Origin: Cannabis sativa
Lineage: Eukaryota > Streptophyta > Magnoliopsida > Rosales > Cannabaceae
Length of the DNA stretch: 64,000 nt
Direction: 5' to 3'
Assembly: GCF_029168945.1 (NCBI RefSeq)
Contig: NC_083604.1
Coordinates: 67,286,211-67,350,210, forward strand
Shown: positions 11,893 to 22,580 of the stretch, one piece after another
Layout of the letters: every line of letters starts with the position of its first letter
Position numbering within the stretch: position 1 is the first letter of the stretch
The notes under the pieces: model-generated
Databases searched by the model: none
What the model saw: only the letters and a program-made list of their open reading frames with translations
Told to the model about the DNA's origin: nothing
Translations under genes and position numbers: made by a program

Positions 11893-14800
11893 GAATATAG
11901 ATGTTAATCATGCCCAGCTTGTTACAAAGATAATCGACCCGCACCCCATTCAAAGCCTTTGTAAAAATATCTCCTAGTTGTTCTCCGGTCTTCACATATC
12001 CTGTGGAGATCAGACCTTGTTGAATTTTCTCACGAACAAAATGACAATCAATCTCAATGTGCTTAGTTCGCTCGTGGAATACGGGATTCGAGGCAATATG
12101 AAGAGCAGCTTGATTATCACACCATAATTTTGCTGGAATAGAAGTCTTAAACCCGAATTCAGTCAAAAGCTGATAAATCCATATTACCTCACACACGGAC
12201 TGGGCCATAGCTCATCTAGATACAACATTTTGTTTCTTACTCTTCCAAGAGACCAGATTGCCCCCAACAAATACACAATATCCTGAAGTGGATCGTCTAT
12301 CTACCTTGGAGCCTGCCCAATCGGCATCAGAAAAACACTCAATCTGGGTATGTCCATGATACTTGTAAACTATACCTCGTCCTGGTGCTCCTTTTAAGTA
12401 ACATAAAATTTGTTCTAATGCTGCCCAATGATGAATTGTTGGGGAAGACATGAACTGACTGATAACACTAACTGGAAATGCAATATCTGGACGAGTCACA
12501 GTTAAATAATTCAACTTCCCAACTAACCTGCGATATTTCTCAGGATCTTCAAATGGTTTCCCATCACGTGTAAGATGCACAGCTGGATTCATTGGAGCAT
12601 TGCAAGGTTTTGATCCCAATTTCCCTGTCTCAGTTAGCAAATCAAGTACATACTTTCTTTGAGACAGAAAAATACCTTGTTTACTCCGAGTAACTTCAAT
12701 CCCCAAGAAATACTTGAGTTCCCCTAAATCTTTCGTGTTAAACTGGGTGTGAATGAAAGACTTAAGGGATGAGATGCCTTCAGTATCATTTCCAGTAATA
12801 ACGATGTCATCAACATACACCACTAACAAAATGATACCAACAGTTGATCTTTTATAAAACACAGAATGATCTGACTTACTTTTCAACAAACCAAACTTCT
12901 CAACAGCCTGACTAAATTTACCAAACCAAGCACGAGGGCTTTGTTTCAATCCATATAAAGATTTGTAAAGATGACAAACTCGCCCTAACTCCCCCTGAGC
13001 AACAAACCCAGGAGGTTGCTCCATATATACTTCTTCCTCAAGATCTCCATGAAGAAAAGCATTTTTAATATCAAGCTGATGCAAAGGCCAATGATGAGTA
13101 GCTGCCAGGGAAATGAACAGTCGAACAGATGTGAGTTTAGCAACAGGAGAAAAAGTATCACAATAGTCCACTCCATAGGTTTGAGCATAACCCTTGGCAA
13201 CAAGACGGGCCTTTAAGCGAGCAACTGTGCCGTCTGAATTGAATTTAACCGTGAACACCCATTTACACCCGATGGCCTGTTTTCCGGAAGGTAAATCAAC
13301 CAAGACCCAAGTACCATTCGCAACCAAAGCATTCATCTCTTCTATCATTGCAGCAAGCCAACCAGGATGAGACATCACTTCTCGAACAGTTTTAGGAATA
13401 GTGATAGAATCAAGAGAAGCAATAAAAGAACAAGAAGAAGAGGAGAGATGATTATAAGACACAAAAGAAGTAATAGGAAAAGTACATTGGCGTTTACCTT
13501 TACGTAGTGCAATGGGAAGATCATCTGAGATGTCCAGATCTGATGACGAAGATGCAGGTGCAGGACATGAAACAGGAGGTGGAGGAGGGGGGCGCCTGGT
13601 GTACACTATAGGAGGCCGAGGGAGTGGTGGAGGTGGTAGAGGTGGTGGAGGTGGTGGAGGTGTAGACATTGTGGGGGTGACGACCGAGGCAGGTGAAGGA
13701 ACAAGAGACCCGCCAGAACATGGAGCAGGCGCATAGGATGTGACAGAATAAACCAACAAATCATCATCCTCCCCCTGACTAGTAGAAGTAGTGGAAGATG
13801 AAAAATAAGGTGTATTTTCTACAAAAGTAACATCAATAGAAACAAGATATTTGTTGAGATCAGGACAGTAACACCTATACCCTTTCTGAAGACGAGAATA
13901 ACCAAGAAAGACACACTTTAGTGCCTTAGGGTCTAATTTGGTGACAGATGGACGGACATCGCGAGCAAAACAAACACTACCAAATACTCGCGGAGCAACT
14001 GGAAATAATGACTTATTAGGAAAAAGAATTTTAAATGGAATTTCACCATTAAGAACAGAGGAGGGCATGCGATTAATAAGAAAGCATGCCGTGGAAACTG
14101 CATCGGCCCAAAAAGGTTTAGGGACTTTCATTTGAAACAAGAGAGCACGTGCAGTTTCAAGAAGATGTCTGTTTTTACGTTCTGCAACACCATTCTGAGG
14201 TGCCGTATCAACACAAGAAGTTTCATGAAGCATGCCATTAGAGGTCATATAAGATTGAAATTGAGCAGACATGTACTCTTTGGCATTATCACTTCTCAAA
14301 GTACGAATAGATACATTAAATTGAGTTTGAATCTCAGCACAAAAAGCACAGAATATAGAAAACAACTCAGAACGATTTTTCATTAAATATAACCAAGTTA
14401 AACGAGAATGATCATCCACAAAAGTAACAAAATACCTGAATCCAGGTTGAGACAAAATAGGAGAAGGACCCCAAACATCAGAATGAACTAACTCAAAAGG
14501 AACACTAGCACGTTTATTGACACGTGGACTCAAACTAACACGATGGTGTTTGGCAAACTGACATGACTCACATTCTAACGAAGATAAACTACTATATTGG
14601 GGACACAGTTTCTTGAGCAAAGGAAGGGATGGATGACCTAAACGACAATGAGCCTCAAAAGCGGAAGCAACACTCGAACAAGCAATAGAGGTTGGCGGAA
14701 GTGGGTCAAGAACATACAAGCCACCAGATTCATGTCCTTTACCAATAATCTTCTTCGTCATAAGATCCTGAAACAAACAATGATCAGGAAAGAATGAGAT

Positions 14801-16054
14801 GCAACAATTTAGATTACGAGTGAGTTGACTAACAGAAAGCAAATTAAAGGACAAATCAGGTAAATGTAAGACTGATGATAAAGACAACATAGGTGTAGGA
14901 ACAATAGTGCCAGATCCAAGAACAGAAGCTGTTGACCCATCAGCTAAGGTGACAACAGAAGTGGGACTGTGAGACTGAAAAGTGGAAAAGAGACGGGAAT
15001 TACCTGTCATATGATCTGTGGCACCAGAATCAATGACCCATTTTGAGGATTTGGAAAGAAGGCAGGCATTAGAGTTACCTGAATCAGCAATCGCAGTGAC
15101 AGAAGAAGATGAAGACTTAAGTGTTTCCTGATACCTTGAGAACTTGGCAAATTCATCAGCAGAAATAAGGACCGATTTGTCAGATGCATCACTAGTGCTT
15201 GCAATATTGGCAGAGTGTTGTTGTCGATTCTTAAATTGTAACTTCCTACACTCAAACTTGGTGTGGCCTGGTTTCTTACAATAATTGCACATGATGCTCC
15301 CAGAATTTGGTGTGCGGTTATCAGGTCCTTGTGAATTACCTCCTTTAAATCCACTTGGAGTAGAGTTTCTTTCCGGTGCAGAATTATTACGACTCACCAA
15401 GGCGCTATTAAGAGGAGTTGAAGAGGTAGTCTCTGTGCGAAGAACACGAGTAAACACATCTTGTAAAGAGGAGACATCAGAACCAGAGAGAACTTGTGAC
15501 TTTGCAGAGTCAAATTCAGATGAGAGTCCTGCAAGAAAACTCATAATAGCCATCTGTTCTCGTTGGCGATGTTGAACTTTTACATCAGGACTAAACGGTA
15601 ATAGCACATTAAGTTCTTCATATGTTTTCTTGAAAGCCATAAAATAATTCATAAGAGACTTATCTTGTTTCTCCGCGCGATAAAAAGCTTTGCAAACATC
15701 ATATATGCGAGATATGTTGTCTTTGCCAGAATACAAAAACTCCAAGTAACCCATTAGTTCTTTAACCAATTCACAATGATTAATCAAACTAATTACCTCA
15801 TTATCGATAGAATTTCGAATTTGAAGGAACAAGCGAGCATCCTCACGGAGCCATATTTTCCTTGAATCGTTTGTTTCTTCAGGAGGATCGTCAGTCAAGT
15901 GATCATCTTTGTCAATACTCCTCAAATACAGTCGAATCGTCTTACTCCATTCTAAATAATTCGAACCAATCAACTTATGGTCCGTGATTTTAGACATCAC
16001 GGGAACCACATCAGAAACAACGATTGATTTCGAATCTGATTTTATCTCTGCCAT
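11885..16054 (-). pseudogene. Copia gag-pol polyprotein, one in-frame stop
   Basis: About 1,390 codons in a single frame. From the N-terminus (positions on the longer frame starting at 16102): gag; zinc knuckle CNYCKKPGHTKFEC near residue 270; aspartic protease DSGATDHMTG near 357; integrase His/Cys region and DDE core (DDHSRL near 563, LRSDNAKEY, AERKN); a Pro-rich linker; reverse transcriptase with YVDDIVITG near 1096; RNase H with FSDADWAG and, after the break, WCDNQAA. The first Met of the open frame is at 16102, but Met17 at 16054 fits gag better. At 12212-12214 a TGA interrupts the RNase H. Compared with the family, about seven codons are missing exactly there, in the segment that holds another catalytic acid. 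The RNase H should be inactive even if the stop were read through. Confidence 0.9.
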
Positions 16055-16490
16055 AATCTCGAAACCAAAAAATTGACAGAAAAAGGAAGAGAGCAAACTC
16101 AAAGGAATAGATACCCAAACACAAAGAAGACAAAAGTATCAAACCACAAAATGCGAAGAACCGCCGAAAACCGAAGCAAGGAGGACGAGAAAGGAGCAGG
16201 AGTGGGACGGGCGTCGACCGCCACCGGAGAAGACGCCGGACGCGCCCTCACGCGCCGGCGCGTGGGACGGTCGGCAGCGGCGGACGACGGCGCGTGGGCC
16301 CCACGCGCGGTGAATCTGGACGCCGGACTTTTGGGTTTTGCAGTCCGGCGGCTGGGCAGTCCTCCTATGTGGGCGGTGAGAAAAAATGGTCACTCCAAAT
16401 AGGGTTTTCGAAAAAACAACCCTAAACTCAAACCCTAATTTTTTTTTTTTTCAAAACCCTAATTTCGAATTTCGAATTTTGAATCACAAT
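16055..16490 (-). other. Copia leader with a GC-rich island
   Basis: Untranslated leader between primer site and gag. Bases 16195-16390 are strikingly GC-rich, with repeated ACGCGCC and GCGTGGG words, inside an AT-rich window. A packaging or structured RNA role is possible but not shown. Confidence 0.5.
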
Positions 16491-16502
16491 GCTCTGATAC
16501 CA
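16491..16502 (-). other. Copia primer-binding site
   Basis: TGGTATCAGAGC on the minus strand, abutting the 5' LTR. It is the complement of the 3' end of plant initiator methionine tRNA. Confidence 0.9.
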
Positions 16503-16655
16503 TGTAGAAAATAGTGATTCGAATTGTGTATTGATTTCATAGAATAATACATATTTATATACAAAGTTAGGAGACATAAAAGGGAAACTACCAAAAAAAA
16601 GGAAACTACTAAATATCTACTAAACAACTAATTCTTTTACAACTAATATCTAACA
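16503..16655 (-). repeat. Copia 5' LTR
   Basis: 153 bp, the partner of 11725-11877. Confidence 0.92.
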
Positions 16656-17595
16656 AAATATCCTTGATTATTAAGCATTAATGACCCCTTTATTCCATAA
16701 TCCTTCCCAAAATAGACAAAATCAACCATTTTAATTCATTATTAATGTCTCCATTTCTAAAATATATTACGAATTCTTTTATTGTACTTATCTCAAAAAA
16801 GTAATTTTTATACATATTTATTTATGGTAAAACTTGATTATAATTATCAATCTATATTGAATTGAGATTACTCAAAATAATCCAATTCAGTTATTATGAC
16901 ATAATTATTCCTATTTTAATTTTCAAAAGACAGGCTGTAAAACTTCCAAAAATTGTATCCTTTAAGTTACCATAAAAACATTTATAATGATACCTTCCTA
17001 TACCACATAGATTACAAACTAAATTTCATAAAATTTGACTTCCCAAATATATCTGAACACAATAAATTCGCATTTGACAATTAGTGTTCCCACCTCTTTT
17101 TATTACAATATCTTCGTATTTATTATTTTTCAAATTACTTGATTAATTTTATATAATAATATTAGAATCTGAATACTAAATTCTACCACTTTTCCTTTTT
17201 GCTAATAATTCCTAAAAATATGAACCAACAATAGCTAAAAGCTATTATCGTTTTAACTTAATCCTCTTTAAACCTTATTTCACTTGAAAATATTTTTAAA
17301 ATATCACTTTAATATTTTCTTTACATCATACCTTAACTTAAATAACCCTTATATTCCAACTAGTAAAATTTGTCTAGTGCATAACTTGTTTACTTTGCAA
17401 TTTTATTGTGCCAACATTTTGTTATACTTTCAATACAAGTCGTGAAAATTTTAAACAAACTACCCTAAATAATTAGGGGTCAACCATATAATAGGCGCTA
17501 TAGCCTTGTAAGGCACCAAAACCATAAAAATGGCGCAAATATAGAACAAACCAATAACAAAAAGATTACAATACCATTATAACAACTCAAAATTA

Positions 17596-19030
17596 TAGAA
17601 CAAAACCAAAAACAAACAACAAGATATATTCAACTAACCACCATTTCAGCATTCAACCTAACACCAAACTGAACGAAATCACCCATGATTAAACTAAAAT
17701 TAAAATTTTAACTCAAAACACTTCATCACACTGTGCAAACATTCAAACAAAATACTAAAATCTAGACGCCTTTCACTAACTCAGAAATAAAACCAGAATA
17801 AATCAACAACATAACTCATATGGACATCTAAAAAGAAAGGAAATTTTAATTCAAAATCAAAAAACTCACCACGCAATCAAGGATTCGGTCCAAACCAAAA
17901 GAGGATTTGATATATCCTTCTTCTTGACTCACATCTGAATATCACCGCCATCTTCATCAGCGGCCTAAATACATAAACAGATTACAAACTCAAAATACAT
18001 AAATAAAAAACATAGAGCAATTAAAAAAGAGAAAAGGAAATCAATATAAGAGATGAACCAAAATAATCAAAACCAAACAAAGTAAGAAAGACTTTGAAAA
18101 ATAGAAATTGGGTGAGAAAAATCAAAACTAGAATCCAGTTTCGTTTTCTTTTTGGTCTCGATTGGACCCTATTGATTTTGCCAGAACTTATTGTACATTT
18201 TGATTTCTCATTAAGTAAAAATTTACTTGATTTAAGTTGGTCTAAATTAAAATAAATTAATTTTTACCTTTAATCTTTTTTAAAAAAAATTTAAAATATT
18301 TGCATTAAATAATGCATTTCAAAATTTATTGTGAAAAATGATTAATAAAATAAAATAAAATATATTAAAAACTATTCTAATTTAAGTTGATCTGAAATTA
18401 AAATTGCCAACTTAAATATAATTTTCTATCTAATTAAATTTCTTGAAAAAATCTAATATTTAAGTGTCTTGAATAAAATCAACTTAAATATTCATTATTA
18501 TTTAAATAAATGTTAAAATTAGAAACAAATAATTAAGTGTCTTAAATAAAATCAACTTAATTGTTAATTCTAATTTAAGTTGATCTAAAATTAATAAAAA
18601 ATAATAATTTTCAACTTAAATATATAATTTCTAATTAATTAAATATTAGAAAATATAATTTAGTTACTAGAAATTTCTATCTAGAATTATTTCATCTAAA
18701 CTAAGTGTGTTTTTTTTAAATTAAGTTTAAAATAATCTAATAAAAAATTAAATATATTGCTAATTAATTTTAATTAGGTTAAATTAATATAATTAGCCTA
18801 ATACAATTATTTAAATAAGGTAAATGTGTCTTTACAATTGGGGTGATTCATGTGGGCAGGACTGGGTTCAATATGTTGTACCCACTAGTATGGCCTCCTA
18901 ACTCTCACACAAGGCACAAAGGAGAGTAATTTAACCATTAATTAGATAATAGTTATTTTTGAATAAGCCCAATACTAATTGGGCCTAAATAAAATTATCA
19001 AGGTCATATTTTTATTGAGGAAATTACACT
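17596..19030. other. AT-rich DNA right of repeat copy 2
   Basis: No gene is established. On the minus strand 17880-17950 looks exon-like: it is GC-richer and ends GATTGCGTG|GTGAGT, a plausible 5' exon of the same RNase H-type relic. The rest is AT-rich with a GC-richer patch at 18840-18920. Confidence 0.3.
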
Positions 19031-19034
19031 TACT

Positions 19035-20645
19035 ATGGGATTTTAAAAGTTTTTATGATAAATATGGCACATTTAAGTTTGAACAATTTATATGGTATTT
19101 TTTGTTTTTAGGTTTTTTTATGGTATTTGATATGCCATATATATGTAATTAGGTTTTCAAATCCCATATTTAGTGTTTTTATTTTTTTAGGAAGTTTTAT
19201 TTGTTATGATGCCGGAAAAGTCACCGGAGTTTGCTGCCAGTGCCGGAAAAGTCACCGAAGTAGCCGTCGGTGCCGAAAAAGTCACCGGAGTTGCTGTCGG
19301 CGCTGGAAATTTTGTCGAAATTGGCATTGTCACTGAAAAAATCACCAAGGAACTGGTTTCTTCTTCAAAAGAAACTAGTTTCTTCTTTCTTCAAAAGAAG
19401 AAGAAACCGGTTTCTTTGGTGATTTTTCCGTTGACAATGCCAATTCTGACGACTTTTCTGACGCTAGCAGCTACTCCGGTGACTTTTTCGGCACCGACAG
19501 CAAACTTCAAAAAAGTAATCAGAATTGGCATAGTCGCCGGAAAAATTACCAAGAAACTGGTTTCTGGTTTCTTGATGAAGAAACCAGTTTTTTGGTATTT
19601 TTCCAGTGATTTGTTTGAAGACAATGGCAATTCTGACGACTTTTCTAGCGTTGGTAGCAACTCTGACGACTAATACACCGACAGCTACTCCGGTGACTTT
19701 TTCAGTACCGACAGTAAACTTTGGAAAATTCGTTGGAATTGGCATTGTCAACGAAAAAATTACTGGAAAAATCACCAAGAAACTGGTTTTTTTCTTCATC
19801 AAGAAATCAATTTCTTGGTAATTTTTTTTTGTATTTTTTTCTCTATTTGGTTGATTGATGAAACTAGTTTCAATTATTTTCAGTGTATATCATTTTTATT
19901 TTGTTTTCATAATCTTTATTATTGTTGTGTAACTAAATTAGTTCCTTGATGAAGAAACCACTTTTTTGGTGAAGAAACCGGTTTCTTGATGAAAAAACCA
20001 CTTTCTTGGTGATTTTTCTAGTGATTTTGCTGGCGACAATACCAATTCTGACGACTTTTTTACGCCGGCAATAACTCCGATGATTTTTTCGACACCGGCA
20101 ACTACTTAGGAGACTTTTCCGGCACCGACATCAAACTCCAGAATAGTCGTCGGACTTGGCATTGTCACCGTTAAAATTACTGGAAAAATCACCAAGAAAC
20201 CGGTTTCTTCTTCATCAATAAACCAGTTTCTTGGTGATTTTTCCAGGGACAATGCTAATTCTGACAACTTTTTTGGCGCCGGCAGTAACTCCGGTGACTT
20301 TTTCGGCACCGACGGCTACTCTGACGACTTTTCCGGTGCCGACAGTAAACTCCAGTGACTTTTCCGGCACGAGTGACAACTTCGGCGATCACTATAATTT
20401 TATTTGTTTTATTTTTTTAAAAAAAATAATTATGAAAGGAATTTTAATATTTTTTATGGTAATTTAATTAAGTTTTTATTTTTTATAAATTTTAAATTCA
20501 GATTTATTTTTTTAATGTTTAATATGATTTTTTTCTAAAAAAAAATCATATTTTTAGTTTGATTGGTTAGATAATGCTATATTTAGTGACATTTACTTTT
20601 TATGTCATATTTATCATAACCTTAACAGTTTTTCCCATATTTTTG
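19035..20645. mobile_element. TIR element packed with large imperfect hairpins
   Basis: The ends are imperfect inverted repeats sharing TATGGGA and TTATGATAAATATGRCA words (left about 19035-19080, right about 20595-20645). Between them at least five modules each fold back on themselves. One arm reads roughly GGCATTGTC...GAAAAAATCACCAAGAAACTGGTTTC and the other is its inverse, with arms of about 50-130 bp. Module centres fall near 19380, 19570, 19800, 19985 and 20210. Between centres run GC-richer CCGGTGACTTTTTCGGCACCGAC repeats. Both strands carry low-complexity open frames (for example 19206-19673 +), which are a by-product of the repeat. A non-autonomous MULE-like element is likely. Confidence 0.6.
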
Positions 20646-21704
20646 AAAATAGCCTATTTTTATTTTAGCAACGTAGTCCATTTTTATTTAAATCTTTCTT
20701 TTTCATTTTCTTTCTAAAGTTTAAATAAAATAAGAGGTATGTTCTTGAAGAAATTAAATAAGAGAAAAAAATTCTCCATTTTCTCATATATGCATATATA
20801 CCAACTATTTATCGTTTCATCTTCTTCCTCATCTCTTTTCATTTAATACTGTTTATCTTTTTTTTTCCAATATATATAAAAATGGACCAAAAAATATTAT
20901 ATTCAACTAGCTTGTTTGTAATCATTCATGAAAAAACTAATTACTAATCACATCATTTCTATTTTATTATATTAATCTAAAATGACTGACTTTTTTGGGG
21001 GGGTTTACTAGACTTGCAATTATAAATTCTATTTCTCAAAAATTTCTAATTCTCTTTGTACTACTCATATCAATATATTAATTCTTTCATTAACAAAAAG
21101 TATATATATATATAAATTTATATATATATATATATATTTCTAAATCTATTCTTGAATGATATTATTAATATATTGATTTTTAAAGAAGATATTTTTATTA
21201 AATATTACATAAAATAGAAGAAGAATATGAAATGATCATAAAATAATTTGAATTAAGAGAGAAGTTACGAATATTTGTAGTGCTAAATAATTTTTCAATT
21301 TTAGGTCTTTCCGCTCAAAAAAAGAAAAAAAAAATTCTCTGCAATATATTTAATTTCTCGAGAATAAACTCTCTAATTTCAAAAATAAGGAAAATGACAA
21401 TAAAAAAAGAAGGTTTGAAGGGATATTATTATGGCATAGCATACCCAAAGAATATAAATGAAGGAAAAATTGTTTGGAATTAACAGAAGAGGAAAGAAGG
21501 TTTTCACTCTTGACCTTCGTTAGATGATGTGTCAAATTAAATGACATGTCAGTACTTAATTAGTTGGGACAGGCTTGGGAAAGAGAAAATGAAACAGCAT
21601 ATTTTTGTTCTAATACACACAGTAAGATTATGTAACCCACTAATTTAACCAATAAATGCCAATAAAAATGTACTCAAGGATAGAGAGCAAAAATAATGCT
21701 CTTA
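20646..21704. other. AT-rich spacer
   Basis: Contains (TA)n near 21100-21140 and poly-purine runs. No gene seen. Confidence 0.4.
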
Positions 21705-21877
21705 GGCCATCTCCAATGAAACGGCATAACCTTATATATGCTGTTATTTTTTTCTCAAAATGTTCCAACGACACTGCAAAAGCTAACCTATTTTCATAGA
21801 ATTCTACAGTGTCCCACTAATAATGGTGGGCTGTAGACTAGGGTATATATCTTTTTAATAATTAAATAATATATTTT

Positions 21878-22120
21878 TGTTATAAATATTAATAATTATG
21901 TGGATGTCCAAATTTTTTATTTATTACCATGAATTGTAATCAACATTCCTCTTTTCCTTAGTTTCCCTTTTTCTTAGTTTCTTAATATCTCACTCTTGTA
22001 TTTGTATAAATAGGGGTTCACCCTATTGGAATAAACACCTCAGAAATTCTCATTCACTTTCTCTTTCTCTCTTCATCTTCTTCTTCTTTCCTCTCTTCTA
22101 CTTTATATTATTTTATAACA
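21878..22120 (+). repeat. 5' LTR of non-autonomous element
   Basis: TGTTATAAATATT...TTTTATAACA. It contains a TATA-like TATAAATAGGGG near 22006 and a CT-rich stretch. It is followed by CGTTATCAGCACGAG, the probable primer site; the matching tRNA was not assigned. Confidence 0.85.
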
Positions 22121-22380
22121 CGTTATCAGCACGAGTCTCTGCCCAAGCTTCAAGCATGAGTCTATGCTATGTCCCAATGTAAGTATTTTGTTAAAGTTCT
22201 TGAATTGTTTCAAAGTCATGATAAACTAAATATATATTTATATATGTATGTATATGTTTTTATATATTTATTATTAATTTCATATATATATTATGTTTTT
22301 ATCATTCATAATATTTACAATATATGTGCGCCTATGATATGATAGAGAAAATCTATATAAATTATACATATATCCAAAAG

Positions 22381-22580
22381 ATTATGTATTATCGATAAAA
22401 TATTGCATATATCCTGAAGATTATGCATCATCGATAAAATATTGCATATATCCTGAAGATTATGCATCATCGATAAAATATTGCATATATCCTGAAGATT
22501 ATGCATCCTCGATAAAATATTGCATATATCCTGATGATTATGCGTCCTCAATAAAATCTTGCATATATCCTGAAGATTAT
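22381..22580. repeat. 39-bp tandem repeat, five units
   Basis: Units read roughly ATTATGCATCATCGATAAAA then TATTGCATATATCCTGAAG. Adjacent units differ at only a few bases. Across each unit boundary TGCATA-t-ATC and GAT-TATGCA pair around a CTGAA loop, so the array is also a hairpin series. Confidence 0.85.

Larger units (their letters stand above)
11725..16655 (-). mobile_element. Young Copia LTR retrotransposon
   Basis: A full-length 4.9-kb element on the minus strand: 153-bp LTRs differing at one position, a methionine-tRNA-type primer site, a purine tract and one long gag-pol frame. Domain order is gag, protease, integrase, reverse transcriptase, RNase H, which is the Copia order. The near-identity of the LTRs implies recent insertion. 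It sits inside repeat copy 2. One stop codon with a small deletion breaks the frame, and no target-site duplication is visible. Confidence 0.93.
11355..17595 (-). repeat. RNase H-type repeat, inverted copy 2, split by a Copia element
   Basis: This is the reverse complement of 1500-3030, colinear over about 1.3 kb once 11725-16655 is removed. It keeps VYSDSLALVTAI on the minus strand near 11405-11440, including the catalytic-type Asp lost in copy 1. It then jumps from that point through an 11-base A-tract (T-tract on +, 11391-11401) to the shared downstream GTAAATTCATGAGTGATTCT. About 200 bases of coding sequence are therefore missing. Confidence 0.6.

Noticed and set aside
13512..13736. Gly-rich plus-strand open frame
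   Set aside because: It is the complement of the Pro-rich linker of the Copia polyprotein, so a shadow of the real minus-strand frame.
19206..19673. 155-codon open frame in the hairpin element
   Set aside because: Composition follows the nucleotide repeat, and the opposite strand has a similar frame. No domain is visible.
22381..22580. CRISPR-like array
   Set aside because: The 39-bp units are contiguous, with no unique spacers, in a plant LTR element.
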